Shown here one piece after another: positions 46,043 to 54,279 of a DNA stretch of 64,000 nucleotides. Each line of letters starts with the position of its first letter. Positions within the stretch are counted from its first letter, which is position 1. Made by a program: the position numbers and the translations under genes. This DNA is from Streptomyces flavidovirens DSM 40150. GTDB taxonomy: Bacteria > Actinomycetota > Actinomycetes > Streptomycetales > Streptomycetaceae. The stretch lies in assembly GCF_000429085.1 (NCBI RefSeq), contig NZ_AUBE01000001.1:496001-560000 (forward strand), read 5' to 3'. The notes below the pieces were generated by a model. It made no database searches. It was not told the DNA's origin and worked only from the letters and a program-made list of their open reading frames with translations.

Positions 46043-46417
46043 GTGCTGCCTACCGAGAATCGGCTGAGGCGGCGCGAGGACTTCGCGACCGCGGTACGCC
46101 GAGGACGCCGGGCCGGGCGCCCGCTCCTCGTCGTCCATCTGCGAAGTAGCGGTGCAACGGACCCGCACGCGTCTGGGGAGAGCGTTTCCCAGCCGCGTGC
46201 GGGTTTCGTCGTCAGCAAAGCTGTTGGCAACGCTGTCGTGCGGAACCTGGTGAAGCGCAGGCTTCGCCACCTGGTCCGGGACCGTCTGTCGCAGCTGCCC
46301 CCCGGTAGCCTGGTTGTCGTACGGGCATTGCCCGGATCAGGTGATGCCGACCATGCACAGCTGGCCCGAGACCTGGATGCCGCGCTTGAGCGGCTGCTGG
46401 GAGGGGGCGCGCGATGA
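46043..46417 (+). CDS. rnpA: Ribonuclease P protein component
   Basis: 124 residues, GTG start 18 bp after rpmH. The RNase P protein signature is present: [20 protein letters not shown] (RNR-type helix) after [16 protein letters not shown]. It assists the catalytic RNA in 5' tRNA maturation. The stop overlaps yidD in an ATGA. Confidence 0.96.
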   Translation: MLPTENRLRRREDFATAVRRGRRAGRPLLVVHLRSSGATDPHASGESVSQPRAGFVVSKAVGNAVVRNLVKRRLRHLVRDRLSQLPPGSLVVVRALPGSGDADHAQLARDLDAALERLLGGGAR

Positions 46418-46755
46418 AGTACCCGCTGCTGGCTCTGATCAAGTTGTACCAGTGGACGATCAGTCCGTTGCTCGGGCCTGTCTGCCGGTACTACCCGTCG
46501 TGTTCTCACTACGGGTTTACGGCCATCGACCGGCACGGTGCGGTCAAGGGCACGGCTCTGACCGCCTGGCGCATTCTGCGGTGCAATCCGTGGTCGCCGG
46601 GCGGTGTGGACCATGTTCCGCCGCGCCGGCGTCCGCGTTGGCACGAAGCGCTGCGCAATGCGTGGAGCGGCAGCCGCGGCAGCAAGGGCGGGCAGCACTC
46701 CGCCGCTGAGATCAACCCGGCCGCAGAGACCTCGCCCAATGCTCAAGGAGCCTGA
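46414..46755 (+). CDS. yidD: YidD membrane-insertion efficiency factor
   Basis: 113 residues. [20 protein letters not shown], then [19 protein letters not shown] and [17 protein letters not shown] are the YidD/DUF37 motifs with conserved cysteines. A peripheral membrane protein thought to help YidC. Coupled to rnpA by a 4-bp overlap and 3 bp before yidC. The C-terminal ~35 residues after HEALRNAW are a low-complexity extension. Confidence 0.95.
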   Translation: MKYPLLALIKLYQWTISPLLGPVCRYYPSCSHYGFTAIDRHGAVKGTALTAWRILRCNPWSPGGVDHVPPRRRPRWHEALRNAWSGSRGSKGGQHSAAEINPAAETSPNAQGA

Positions 46756-46758
46756 TTA

Positions 46759-47994
46759 GTGGACACGATTGCCAGTCTGTTCAGCTTTATCACCACCCCA
46801 GTTTCCTGGGTCATCGTCCAGTTCCACACGATGTACGGCGCGGTCTTCGGGCCTGACACGGGCTGGGCCTGGGGTCTGTCCATCGTGTCCCTGGTGGTGC
46901 TGATCCGGATCTGTCTGATCCCGCTGTTCGTCAAGCAGATCAAGTCGACGCGTGGCATGCAGGCGCTCCAGCCTGAGATGAAGAAGATCCAGGAGCGCTA
47001 CAAGAACGACAAGCAGCGTCAGTCCGAAGAGATGATGAAGCTGTACAAGGAGACGGGTACCAACCCGTTGTCCTCGTGCCTTCCGATCCTGGCGCAGTCG
47101 CCGTTCTTCTTTGCCCTGTATCACGTGCTGAGCAAGATCTCCTCGGGTGACGAGATCGGTGTGCTCAACAAGGACCTGGTCAACAGCGCCCGTGAGGCAC
47201 ACATCTTCGGCGCTCCGATCGCGGCGAAGTTCATGGACAGCGCGGCGGACATGGTGAAGTTCGACGCCTCTCTGGTCGATGTCCGCGTCATCACCGCGCT
47301 CATGATCATCCTGATGTCGGCGTCGCAGTTCTACACGCAGCGCCAGCTGATGACGAAGAACGTCGACCTGTCGGTCAAGACGCCGTTCATGCAGCAGCAG
47401 AAGATGCTGATGTACATCTTCCCGGTGATGTTCGCCGTGATGGGCATCAACTTCCCCGTCGGTGTCCTCGTCTACTGGCTGACCACCAACGTGTGGACCA
47501 TGGGTCAGCAGATGTACGTGATCCACGGGAACCCCACTCCGGGCAGCAAGGCGCAGGCTCAGTTGCTGGAGCGGATGCAGAAGTCGATCGTCAAGCACGG
47601 CAAGGTCCGCAGCCGGCGTGAGCGCAATGTCATCAAGCAGATCGCTGCCAAGGGCCGTGAGCGCAATGAGGCCGAGCGCAGGTTCGTCAAGGGTCTTGGT
47701 ATGGCGCGGCTGACGGTGCAGCCTGACGGCACGGTGGCGAAGGGTGAGCCCGAGGTCGAGGCGGAGGACGGTACGACGCCGGATTCCGGCCCGAAGCGGC
47801 AGCAGCCCAAGCGTCTGACCAAGGCACAGCGTCAGGCCGCCGCCGCCGAGTCCGCGGCGAAGACCTCGTTGCAGAAGGAAGAGCCGGAGGACAAGCCCAA
47901 GACGGCCGGCAAGTCTTCTTCCGGTTCCGCACGCCAAGCCAAATCCGGGCAGCGCAAGGGCCAGCAGCGGCCCAAGCACCCGTCGAAGAAGTAA
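46759..47994 (+). CDS. yidC: YidC/Oxa1 membrane protein insertase
   Basis: 411 residues, GTG start with AAGGAG upstream. Five membrane helices with motifs [35 protein letters not shown], and [20 protein letters not shown]. The hydrophilic-groove Arg in the first Oxa1 helix (VLIRICL) is present. A long basic C-terminal tail (about 275-411) rich in Lys/Gln/Pro probably contacts ribosomes. It inserts membrane proteins with or without SecYEG. Confidence 0.96.
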   Translation: MDTIASLFSFITTPVSWVIVQFHTMYGAVFGPDTGWAWGLSIVSLVVLIRICLIPLFVKQIKSTRGMQALQPEMKKIQERYKNDKQRQSEEMMKLYKETGTNPLSSCLPILAQSPFFFALYHVLSKISSGDEIGVLNKDLVNSAREAHIFGAPIAAKFMDSAADMVKFDASLVDVRVITALMIILMSASQFYTQRQLMTKNVDLSVKTPFMQQQKMLMYIFPVMFAVMGINFPVGVLVYWLTTNVWTMGQQMYVIHGNPTPGSKAQAQLLERMQKSIVKHGKVRSRRERNVIKQIAAKGRERNEAERRFVKGLGMARLTVQPDGTVAKGEPEVEAEDGTTPDSGPKRQQPKRLTKAQRQAAAAESAAKTSLQKEEPEDKPKTAGKSSSGSARQAKSGQRKGQQRPKHPSKK

Positions 47995-48009
47995 TAAGGA
48001 GTCCATCCC

Positions 48010-48522
48010 GTGACGGAAGGCACCACCTCCGTGGCCGCTGAGGGTGGCGACACCCTGACCCGCCTCGAGCAGGAAGGGGAGATCGCGGCCGATTATCTTG
48101 AGGGACTGCTCGACATCACCGACCTCGACGGCGACATCGACATGGATGTCGAGGCCGACCGGGCCGCGGTCTCGATCATCAGTGACACGGGTAGCCGTGA
48201 TCTGCAGAAGCTCGTGGGGCGCGATGGTGAGGTCCTGGAGGCGCTTCAGGAGCTGACGCGTCTCGCTGTGCACCGCGAGACCGGGGACCGCAGTCGGCTG
48301 ATGCTGGACATCGCGGGGTTCCGGGCCAAGCGGCGTGAGGAGCTCGCGGAGCTCGGCGCCAAGGCTGCGGATGAGGTGAAGGGCACCGGGGCGCCGGTGA
48401 AGCTTGACCCGATGACGCCGTTCGAGCGCAAGGTCGTGCACGACGCGATTGCGGCCGCGGGTCTGCGCAGTGAGTCCGAGGGCGAAGAGCCGGAGCGCTT
48501 CGTCGTTGTTCTCCCGGCCTGA
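48010..48522 (+). CDS. jag: Jag/KhpB: KH-R3H RNA-binding protein
   Basis: 170 residues, GTG start, 15 bp after yidC. An acidic N-terminus precedes a KH-like domain (LQKLVGRDGEVLEALQELTR) and a C-terminal R3H domain (RLMLDIAGFRAKRREELAEL, then DPMTPFERKVVHDAIA). Jag proteins bind RNA and affect cell shape and division in Gram-positive bacteria. The gene is always next to yidC in this operon. A UUCG-capped terminator follows. Confidence 0.93.
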   Translation: MTEGTTSVAAEGGDTLTRLEQEGEIAADYLEGLLDITDLDGDIDMDVEADRAAVSIISDTGSRDLQKLVGRDGEVLEALQELTRLAVHRETGDRSRLMLDIAGFRAKRREELAELGAKAADEVKGTGAPVKLDPMTPFERKVVHDAIAAAGLRSESEGEEPERFVVVLPA

Positions 48523-48540
48523 CCGGCCTCGTCACGTCTG

Positions 48541-48575
48541 TCGGCCCCGTCTGTTCGCAGGCGGGGCCGATCTTT
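48541..48575 (+). terminator. Terminator after jag
   Basis: 13-bp stem TCGGCCCCGTCTG with its complement (one G-T pair) closed by a TTCG loop, followed by TCTTT. It separates jag from rsmG. Confidence 0.88.
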
Positions 48576-48630
48576 GTCAGCCTGTTAGTCAGCCATCAGT
48601 TCGGTAGCGCGGTACGGAAGGACGGTCCCC

Positions 48631-49347
48631 GTGACGGAGGAAGCAGAGCTTCCCCAGGCGCCTGAAGAGGCACGGGCGGTATTCGGTGAGTACTTTCCAG
48701 CGGCGGTCCGGTACGCGGAACTCCTCGCGGACGCCGGCGTCAAGCGAGGGCTGATCGGTCCTCGCGAGGTGCCGCGACTGTGGGAGCGGCACTTGCTGAA
48801 CTGTGCGGTGCTCTCCGAGGTGGTCCCGGAAGGTGTCACGGTCTGCGATGTGGGTTCGGGGGCGGGGCTTCCTGGCATTCCGCTGGCGCTGGTGCGACCG
48901 GACCTGAAGATCACTCTCCTTGAGCCGCTGCTGCGGCGTACGAACTTCCTCCAGGAGGTCGTGGAGCTGCTGGGTCTGGAGCACGTGACGGTGGTGCGTG
49001 GCCGTGCGGAGGAGGTGCTGGGGAAGCTCCCGCCGGTTCACGTGGTGACGGCCCGGGCGGTGGCACCGCTGGACCGGCTGGCGGGCTGGGGGGTCCCCCT
49101 GTTGCGTCCGTACGGGGAGATGCTGGCGCTCAAGGGTGACACCGCCGAGGAGGAGCTCAAGAGCACCCGTTCCGCGCTGAGCAAGCTCGGTGTGGTGAAG
49201 ACGGAAGTGCTTCAGGTGGGCGAGGGCGTGGTGAACCCGCTGTCCACGGTGGTGCGTGTGGAGGTGGGGGAGAGCCCCGGCGGGGTGAGGTTCGCGGCCA
49301 AGCGGGCCAAGGCCGCGCGGCCGTCGCGTACGCGTCGGCGGCGATGA
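48631..49347 (+). CDS. rsmG: 16S rRNA (guanine527-N7)-methyltransferase RsmG (GidB)
   Basis: 238 residues, GTG start after GGAAGGAC. SAM-binding fold with VCDVGSGAGLPGIPLALVRP, RTNFLQEVVELL and VTARAVAPLDRL; N-terminal LWERHLLNCAVLSEVVPEG. It methylates G527 of 16S rRNA; in Streptomyces loss gives low-level streptomycin resistance. The C-terminus is basic (AAKRAKAARPSRTRRRR). Confidence 0.95.
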   Translation: MTEEAELPQAPEEARAVFGEYFPAAVRYAELLADAGVKRGLIGPREVPRLWERHLLNCAVLSEVVPEGVTVCDVGSGAGLPGIPLALVRPDLKITLLEPLLRRTNFLQEVVELLGLEHVTVVRGRAEEVLGKLPPVHVVTARAVAPLDRLAGWGVPLLRPYGEMLALKGDTAEEELKSTRSALSKLGVVKTEVLQVGEGVVNPLSTVVRVEVGESPGGVRFAAKRAKAARPSRTRRRR

Positions 49348-49440
49348 TCTGCCCTTTTTATCAGCGATGCTCCATACAAGCTGCCATACGTACGCATTGC
49401 GGAGTGTCGTGAGGGCTTAGGTGCGCTGCCGGTGCATCGT

Positions 49441-49454
49441 GTTTCACGTGAAAC
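49441..49454. promoter_or_regulatory. parS: parS site 1 (rsmG-parA gap)
   Basis: GTTTCACGTGAAAC, flanked TG...GT; ParB-binding centromere element, non-coding if parA starts at 49601. Confidence 0.95.
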
Positions 49455-49537
49455 GTCGCTCTCTGCTGCATGGAATCATCAGCCGCGGTCGTGCGGCTGC
49501 CGCACCGCGCGACCGCAGGTCCGTGAGGGGTACGGAG

Positions 49538-49546
49538 TTGTCCACA
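49538..49546. promoter_or_regulatory. Perfect DnaA box upstream of parA
   Basis: TTGTCCACA, followed at 49557-49565 by a weaker TCCTCCACA. It lies 55 bp before the chosen parA start, possibly linking DnaA to parAB expression. Confidence 0.55.
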
Positions 49547-49600
49547 GAGGTGGATTCCTCCACAGAAGAACGGGCCTCGCTGGTTCATGACCCCGAAAGC

Positions 49601-50677
49601 ATGGCAGGCTCTGTGCATTGCGAGCCTGAAGTCGAGGAGAGTGAATCCTTGCGGTCCGACGCCAACATCGCGGGACCGATGACCGACCCGGTCCCCGGTC
49701 CCCGAACCGAATCGGTGGGGGAGGATGTTTCACGTGAAACACCGCCCCCGATGGACGACACCCCCATTGGTCGTGCTGCCCAGCTGGCGGTAGAAGCTCT
49801 CGGCCGTGCCGGTGAGGGTCTGCCCCGGCCTGAGCAGACCCGCATCATGGTGGTGGCCAACCAGAAGGGCGGCGTCGGGAAGACCACGTCGACGGTCAAT
49901 CTTGCTGCTTCGCTCGCGCTGCACGGCGCGCGTGTTCTGGTGGTCGATCTCGACCCGCAGGGCAACGCTTCCACGGCACTGGGCATCGACCATCACGCCG
50001 AAGTTCCCTCGATCTATGACGTCCTGGTCGACAGCAGGCCGCTGTCCGAAGTGGTCCAGCCGGTCCCGGACGTCGAAGGTCTCTTCTGCGCGCCGGCGAC
50101 CATCGATCTCGCCGGTGCGGAGATCGAGCTGGTGTCGCTGGTGGCGCGGGAGAGCCGCTTGCAGCGGGCGATCCGGGCGTACGAGCAGCCGTTGGATTAC
50201 ATCCTCATCGACTGCCCGCCCTCGCTGGGCCTGCTGACCGTCAATGCGATGGTCGCCGGCGCGGAGGTGCTGATCCCCATTCAGTGCGAGTACTACGCGC
50301 TCGAAGGGCTGGGGCAGCTTCTTCGGAACGTCGATCTGGTGCGGGGGCATCTCAACCCGGACCTGCATGTGTCGACGATTTTGCTGACCATGTACGACGG
50401 AAGGACCCGGCTCGCCTCTCAGGTGGCCGACGAAGTGCGTACTCACTTCGGCAGGGAAGTGCTCAAGACGAGCATCCCGCGGTCGGTTCGCATCTCGGAA
50501 GCGCCGAGCTACGGGCAGACCGTGCTCACCTATGACCCGGGATCCAGTGGGTCCCTGTCGTACCTCGAAGCGGCTCGTGAGATCGCGCTGCGGGGTGTCG
50601 GGGTGCACTACGACCCGCAGCATGCCCACGTGGGCGGCCAGAACAGTCAGCAGAGCATGTCGGAGGGGATCCAGTGA
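49601..50677 (+). CDS. parA: ParA chromosome-partitioning ATPase
   Basis: 358 residues from ATG 49601 (MAGSVHCEPEVEESESLRSD). The ~100-residue N-terminal extension before the deviant Walker A VANQKGGVGKTTSTVNLAAS is longer than in typical ParA and contains the parS-encoded VSRET. Further motifs: VVDLDPQGNASTALGI, LIDCPPSLGLLT. ParA moves and spaces ParB-parS complexes along hyphae and in sporulation. Earlier GTG 49421 in the same frame would add 60 residues running through parS site 1 and is less likely. Its stop overlaps parB by 4 bp. Confidence 0.93.
   Translation: MAGSVHCEPEVEESESLRSDANIAGPMTDPVPGPRTESVGEDVSRETPPPMDDTPIGRAAQLAVEALGRAGEGLPRPEQTRIMVVANQKGGVGKTTSTVNLAASLALHGARVLVVDLDPQGNASTALGIDHHAEVPSIYDVLVDSRPLSEVVQPVPDVEGLFCAPATIDLAGAEIELVSLVARESRLQRAIRAYEQPLDYILIDCPPSLGLLTVNAMVAGAEVLIPIQCEYYALEGLGQLLRNVDLVRGHLNPDLHVSTILLTMYDGRTRLASQVADEVRTHFGREVLKTSIPRSVRISEAPSYGQTVLTYDPGSSGSLSYLEAAREIALRGVGVHYDPQHAHVGGQNSQQSMSEGIQ
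49727..49740. promoter_or_regulatory. parS: parS site 2 (inside parA)
   Basis: GTTTCACGTGAAAC within the perfect 16-bp TGTTTCACGTGAAACA (49726-49741); read as V-S-R-E-T in ParA. Confidence 0.97.
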
Positions 50678-51777
50678 GTGACCGACGTAGAGGATTGGGG
50701 CGTGGGCTCGCCGCGCTGATCCCGGCCGCTTCGCAGGAGACGTCGAGCCCGCCCGTAGGGTCGGCTTCGACGTCTCCCGGAGCAGTGCCGGTGCTGACCG
50801 CGGAGCGGGGGGTGGCGGCGGCGAAGGTGACTTCGCTTCCTGCGAGTCCCGTTTCACGTGAAACGGAAGCTCCCCTGCGGGCACGGGAGCCGGAGCCGGT
50901 GGAACTCGACGAGGTGGCCGGGGTTCACTTCGCCGAGCTGCCGTTGGACTCCATCAAGCCGAACTCCCGGCAGCCGCGAGAGGTGTTCGACGAGGACGCC
51001 CTCGCGGAGCTGGTCACCTCCATCAAGGAGGTGGGGCTCCTCCAGCCCGTCGTCGTGCGGCAGCTGGGGCCCGAGCGCTATGAGCTCATCATGGGCGAGC
51101 GTCGCTGGCGGGCCTGCCGGGAAGCAGGGCTGGAGAGGATCCCCGCGATCGTCCGGGCCACGGAGGACGAGAAGCTGCTCCTCGACGCCTTGCTGGAGAA
51201 CCTGCACAGGGCGCAGCTCAACCCGCTGGAAGAGGCAGCGGCGTACGACCAGCTGCTCAAGGACTTCAACTGCACGCACGACCAGCTGGCGGACCGGATC
51301 GGGCGCTCGCGCCCGCAGGTCTCCAACACGCTTCGCCTGCTGAGGCTGTCGCCTTCGGTGCAGCGCAGGGTGGCGGCGGGTGTGCTGTCCGCCGGGCATG
51401 CGCGGGCGCTGCTCGGCGTGGAGGATTCCGAGGAGCAGGACCGTCTGGCGCACCGCATCGTGGCCGAGGGGCTGTCCGTGCGGGCGGTCGAGGAGATCGT
51501 CACTCTGATGGGCTCACGTCCGCAGAGCTCTCCCAAGGCGAAGGGGCCACGTGCTGGTGCCAGGTTGTCGCCTGCGCTGTCCGGTCTCGCGTCCCGGCTC
51601 TCCGACCGGTTCGAGACCCGGGTGAAGGTCGACCTGGGGCAGAAGAAGGGAAAGATCGTCGTCGAATTCGCGTCGATGGACGATCTGGAACGGATCCTCG
51701 GGACGCTCGCCCCCGGCGAGGGGCGGGTCCTGCAGAAGGGGCTCACCGCAGAGGACGCCGCGGGCGGCGAGAGCTGA
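50674..51777 (+). CDS. parB: ParB centromere-binding protein
   Basis: 367 residues, GTG start overlapping parA (GTGA). N-terminus SDRRRGLGRGLAALIP typical of chromosomal ParB (ParA-activating basic segment), ParB N-domain with the CTPase/GERR motif IMGERRWRACREAGLERIP, LLENLHRAQLNPLEEAAAYD, helix-turn-helix around DQLADRIGRSRPQVSNTLRL, and a C-terminal dimerisation domain. ParB binds parS, spreads and bridges origins. A parS site lies inside its own N-terminal region. Confidence 0.97.
   Translation: MSDRRRGLGRGLAALIPAASQETSSPPVGSASTSPGAVPVLTAERGVAAAKVTSLPASPVSRETEAPLRAREPEPVELDEVAGVHFAELPLDSIKPNSRQPREVFDEDALAELVTSIKEVGLLQPVVVRQLGPERYELIMGERRWRACREAGLERIPAIVRATEDEKLLLDALLENLHRAQLNPLEEAAAYDQLLKDFNCTHDQLADRIGRSRPQVSNTLRLLRLSPSVQRRVAAGVLSAGHARALLGVEDSEEQDRLAHRIVAEGLSVRAVEEIVTLMGSRPQSSPKAKGPRAGARLSPALSGLASRLSDRFETRVKVDLGQKKGKIVVEFASMDDLERILGTLAPGEGRVLQKGLTAEDAAGGES
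50851..50864. promoter_or_regulatory. parS: parS site 3 (inside parB)
   Basis: GTTTCACGTGAAAC flanked by CCC...GG; encodes V-S-R-E-T in the ParB linker (SPVSRETEAP). Confidence 0.95.
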
Positions 51778-51800
51778 ACTTGGGCTGGAAGCTGTTTGCG

Positions 51801-51845
51801 GGGCGGGCCGTGTCCGGAGCAATCTGGAACACGACCCGCCCTTTG
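51801..51845 (+). terminator. Terminator after parB
   Basis: Imperfect stem GGGCGGGCCGTGTCC against GGAACACGACCCGCCC (13 pairs, two mismatches), ending at 51841 and followed by TTTGCTTTC, 24 bp after the parB stop. Confidence 0.8.
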
Positions 51846-51940
51846 CTTTCTCTCGGTACCCGTCCGATCGCGGGGTGGATACGATGCGTTCTGGTACGGC
51901 GCATCCACCTTGGTTCACTTTGAGAGGGAGGGCGGGGGCC

Positions 51941-52198
51941 ATGCGATCGGTGAGTCGCAGCCAACTGGTCACAGCGGGCCTGAGTCTGGGAGCGGTCGGC
52001 GGGTTCGTCGGCAGTCTGCTCCGGGAACGTGGCGCGCTGGCAGCCGCCCGTGACGCGGCAGGGGAAGGAAGCGAGGAACATCCTTCATGGGACGTCGGCT
52101 CGTACCGCTCACGTTGGACAATCTTCCGGACCTCCCCGAGCGCTGCCGGTCCTGCGTCTTCTGGGAACTTGATCCAGTCAGTGGAGAAGCAGCGGTAA
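51941..52198 (+). CDS. Small protein overlapping the acetyltransferase gene
   Basis: 85 residues from ATG 51941, preceded by GAGGGAGGGCGGGGG. The N-terminal ~50 residues (MRSVSRSQLVTAGLSLGAVG then GFVGSLLRER) resemble a twin-arginine-like or single-helix segment; the last ~37 residues overlap the next gene's coding start in another frame. The good ribosome site supports translation. The overlap of 112 bp is unusual; perhaps an original stop was lost and the protein was extended. No family recognised. Confidence 0.5.
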   Translation: MRSVSRSQLVTAGLSLGAVGGFVGSLLRERGALAAARDAAGEGSEEHPSWDVGSYRSRWTIFRTSPSAAGPASSGNLIQSVEKQR

Positions 52199-52704
52199 AG
52201 GCGGGCACTCCGGAGCTGGAGAAGGAAGCCTGGATCTCGGCTGTCCTGCTGGAGTGGGGGTCGTGCGGGCGGGTCGTCTACGTCGACGAGGCTCCTGTGG
52301 GGTTCGTCCTGTACGCGCCGCCGGCATACGTGCCGCGATCGACGGCCTTTCCGACCAGCCCGGTGTCGCCGGACGCCGTGCAGTTGATGACGGCCTGGAT
52401 CATGCCGAGCTATCAGGGGCAGGGGCTGGGGCGTGTCATGGTGCAGACCGTCGCCAAGGACTTGCTGCGAAGAGGATTCAAGGCCATCGAGGCCTTTGGC
52501 AACGCCCGCTGGACGGAGCCCGCTTGTCTGCTGCCTGCGGAGCATCTGCTGTCGGTCGGCTTCAAGACCGTACGCCCGCATCCGCTGCATCCCCGGCTGA
52601 GGCTGGAGTTGCGGACGACGCTTTCCTGGAAGGAAGACGTCGAGCTTGCTCTCGACAGGCTGCTGGGGGCGGTCCAGAAGGAGCCGGTGCTCCGTCCGCT
52701 GTGA
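52087..52704 (+). CDS. GNAT-family N-acetyltransferase
   Basis: 205 residues from ATG 52087, with GAGGAA eight bases upstream. N-terminal LDNLPDLPERCRSCVFWELD (Cys pair), core GNAT motif MTAWIMPSYQGQGLGRVMVQ (acetyl-CoA loop QGQGLG), then KAIEAFGNARWTEPACLLPA. The substrate is unknown; the gene is commonly found between parB and trxA in Streptomyces. It ends just before a long two-way terminator. Confidence 0.88.
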   Translation: MGRRLVPLTLDNLPDLPERCRSCVFWELDPVSGEAAVKAGTPELEKEAWISAVLLEWGSCGRVVYVDEAPVGFVLYAPPAYVPRSTAFPTSPVSPDAVQLMTAWIMPSYQGQGLGRVMVQTVAKDLLRRGFKAIEAFGNARWTEPACLLPAEHLLSVGFKTVRPHPLHPRLRLELRTTLSWKEDVELALDRLLGAVQKEPVLRPL

Positions 52705-52713
52705 GGACGCTGA

Positions 52714-52759
52714 AAACGCTTGTGGGCTCATCCCCGTCAGGATGAGCCCACAAGCGTTT
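52714..52759. terminator. Bidirectional terminator fused to a parS site
   Basis: 20-bp perfect stem (AAACGCTTGTGGGCTCATCC with its complement at 52740-52759) and a 6-base loop between the convergent acetyltransferase and trxA genes. Its right arm ends in GCGTTT, sharing four bases with parS site 4. Confidence 0.9.
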
Positions 52760-52769
52760 CACGTGAAAC
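52756..52769. promoter_or_regulatory. parS: parS site 4 (overlapping the terminator)
   Basis: GTTTCACGTGAAAC, flanked GC...AA. Non-coding, 13 bp from the trxA stop. Confidence 0.95.
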
Positions 52770-52782
52770 AAAGTGCCGGCGG

Positions 52783-53130
52783 TCAGGCCTTGGTGGCCTC
52801 TTCGCCGATGAAGTCGCCAAGGTCGCGCAGGAGAGCGGCCTTCGGCTTGGCGCCGACGATGGTCTTGGCGACCTCGCCGCCCTGGTAGACGTTCAGCGTC
52901 GGGATGGACATGACGCCGTACTTGGCTGCGGTGGCCGGGTTCTGATCGATGTTGAGCTTGACGATCTCGATCTGGTCGCCGTGCTCGGCCGCGATCGCTT
53001 CGAGCGACGGGGCGATCTGGCGGCACGGGCCGCACCATTCGGCCCAGAAGTCCACCAGTACGGGCTTGTCGCTCTTGAGGACGTCCTCCTCAAAGGATGC
53101 GTCGGTCACGTTCTTCAAGGTGCCGGCCAC
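52783..53130 (-). CDS. trxA: Thioredoxin
   Basis: 115 residues, GTG start after [27 protein letters not shown] carries the WCGPC redox site and the cis-Pro segment is [11 protein letters not shown]. Reduces protein disulphides with electrons from TrxB, whose gene lies 48 bp upstream on the same strand; the two form the SigR-controlled trxBA operon. Confidence 0.97.
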   Translation of the reverse strand: MAGTLKNVTDASFEEDVLKSDKPVLVDFWAEWCGPCRQIAPSLEAIAAEHGDQIEIVKLNIDQNPATAAKYGVMSIPTLNVYQGGEVAKTIVGAKPKAALLRDLGDFIGEEATKA

Positions 53131-53178
53131 GGCAGCCTCCTTAACTTCGGGGTGGGGTGTGGGGTGTGGGAGGGAGGG

Positions 53179-54153
53179 TCAGGCGGCTGCGGTCTTCTCG
53201 GGCTCGGCCACCTTGTCGGTGTCGGCCAGAGCCGCCAGGAAACGCTCCGCGTCGAGTGCGGCCGAGCAGCCGGTGCCGGCGGCCGTGATGGCCTGCCGGT
53301 AGGTGTGGTCGACGACGTCACCGGCGGCGAAGACACCGGTGAGGTTCGTGCGCGTCGACGGTGCGTCGACCTTTACGTAGCCCTCGTCGTCCAGCTCCAG
53401 CTGGCCCTTGAACAGCTCGGTGCGCGGGTCGTGGCCCACGGCGATGAACAGTCCGGTGACGGCCAGCGGAGTGATCTCACCGGTCTTGGTGTCCCGCAGC
53501 GTCAGGCCCGAGAGCTTCTGGTCGCCCTGGAGCTCGGCGACCGAGCTGTCCCAGGCGAACTTGATCTTCGGGTCGGCGAAGGCGCGGTCCTGCATGGCCT
53601 TGGAGGCGCGCAGGGTGTCCCGGCGGTGGACGATAGTGACGGACTTGGCGAAGCGGGAGAGGAAGGTCGCCTCCTCCATCGCGGTGTCGCCGCCGCCGAC
53701 CACGGCGATGTCCTGGTCCTTGAAGAAGAACCCGTCGCAGGTGGCGCACCAGGAGACGCCGCGTCCGGAGAGGGCGTCCTCCTTGGGCAGACCGAGCTTG
53801 CGGTGCTGGGAGCCCGTCGAGACGATGACCGCCTTGGCGCGGTGGACCGTGCCGGCGGTGTCGGTTACGGTCTTGATGTCGCCGGTGAGGTCGACGGACA
53901 CGATGTCGTCCGGAACGAGCTCGGCGCCGAAGCGCTCGGCCTGGGCGCGCATGTTGTCCATCAGGTCGGGGCCCATGATGCCGTCGCGGAACCCGGGGAA
54001 GTTCTCCACGTCGGTGGTGTTCATCAGAGCACCGCCTGCGGTCACCGCACCCTCGAACACCAGCGGCTTCAACGACGCACGCGCGGTGTACAGCGCGGCG
54101 GTGTAGCCGGCGGGCCCGGAGCCGATGATGATCACGTTTCGGACGTCGCTCAC
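53179..54153 (-). CDS. trxB: Thioredoxin reductase
   Basis: 324 residues. FAD site [20 protein letters not shown], redox pair [13 protein letters not shown](P)H site [15 protein letters not shown] with [10 protein letters not shown], and [16 protein letters not shown]. It passes NADPH electrons to TrxA. A GGGAAT-N18-GTT promoter lies upstream, the SigR pattern for thiol stress. The C-terminal tail (AEPEKTAAA) is short. Confidence 0.97.
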   Translation of the reverse strand: MSDVRNVIIIGSGPAGYTAALYTARASLKPLVFEGAVTAGGALMNTTDVENFPGFRDGIMGPDLMDNMRAQAERFGAELVPDDIVSVDLTGDIKTVTDTAGTVHRAKAVIVSTGSQHRKLGLPKEDALSGRGVSWCATCDGFFFKDQDIAVVGGGDTAMEEATFLSRFAKSVTIVHRRDTLRASKAMQDRAFADPKIKFAWDSSVAELQGDQKLSGLTLRDTKTGEITPLAVTGLFIAVGHDPRTELFKGQLELDDEGYVKVDAPSTRTNLTGVFAAGDVVDHTYRQAITAAGTGCSAALDAERFLAALADTDKVAEPEKTAAA

Positions 54154-54223
54154 GGGTTATTTCCTCGTCTCTGCGGACTGCCTGCTGCCTACTGGGGGCC
54201 TGTCTAGGACTCTCACCCCACCC

Positions 54224-54250
54224 AACGGATCCTACGGGGCATGCATTCCC
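54224..54250 (-). promoter_or_regulatory. SigR-type promoter of trxBA
   Basis: On the minus strand GGGAAT (54250-54245), 18 bases, then GTT (54226-54224), matching the SigR consensus GGAAT-N18/19-GTT. It lies 71 bp upstream of the trxB start. Disulphide stress induction via SigR/RsrA is expected from S. coelicolor. Confidence 0.85.
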
Positions 54251-54279
54251 GAGGTGTCCGACCCCATTCGGGCCTGATG

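Noticed and set aside
49421..49600. Upstream GTG start for parA adding 60 residues
   Set aside because: It reads through parS site 1 and a DnaA box as protein; ATG 49601 starts the part I recognise as ParA N-terminus. Not fully excluded.
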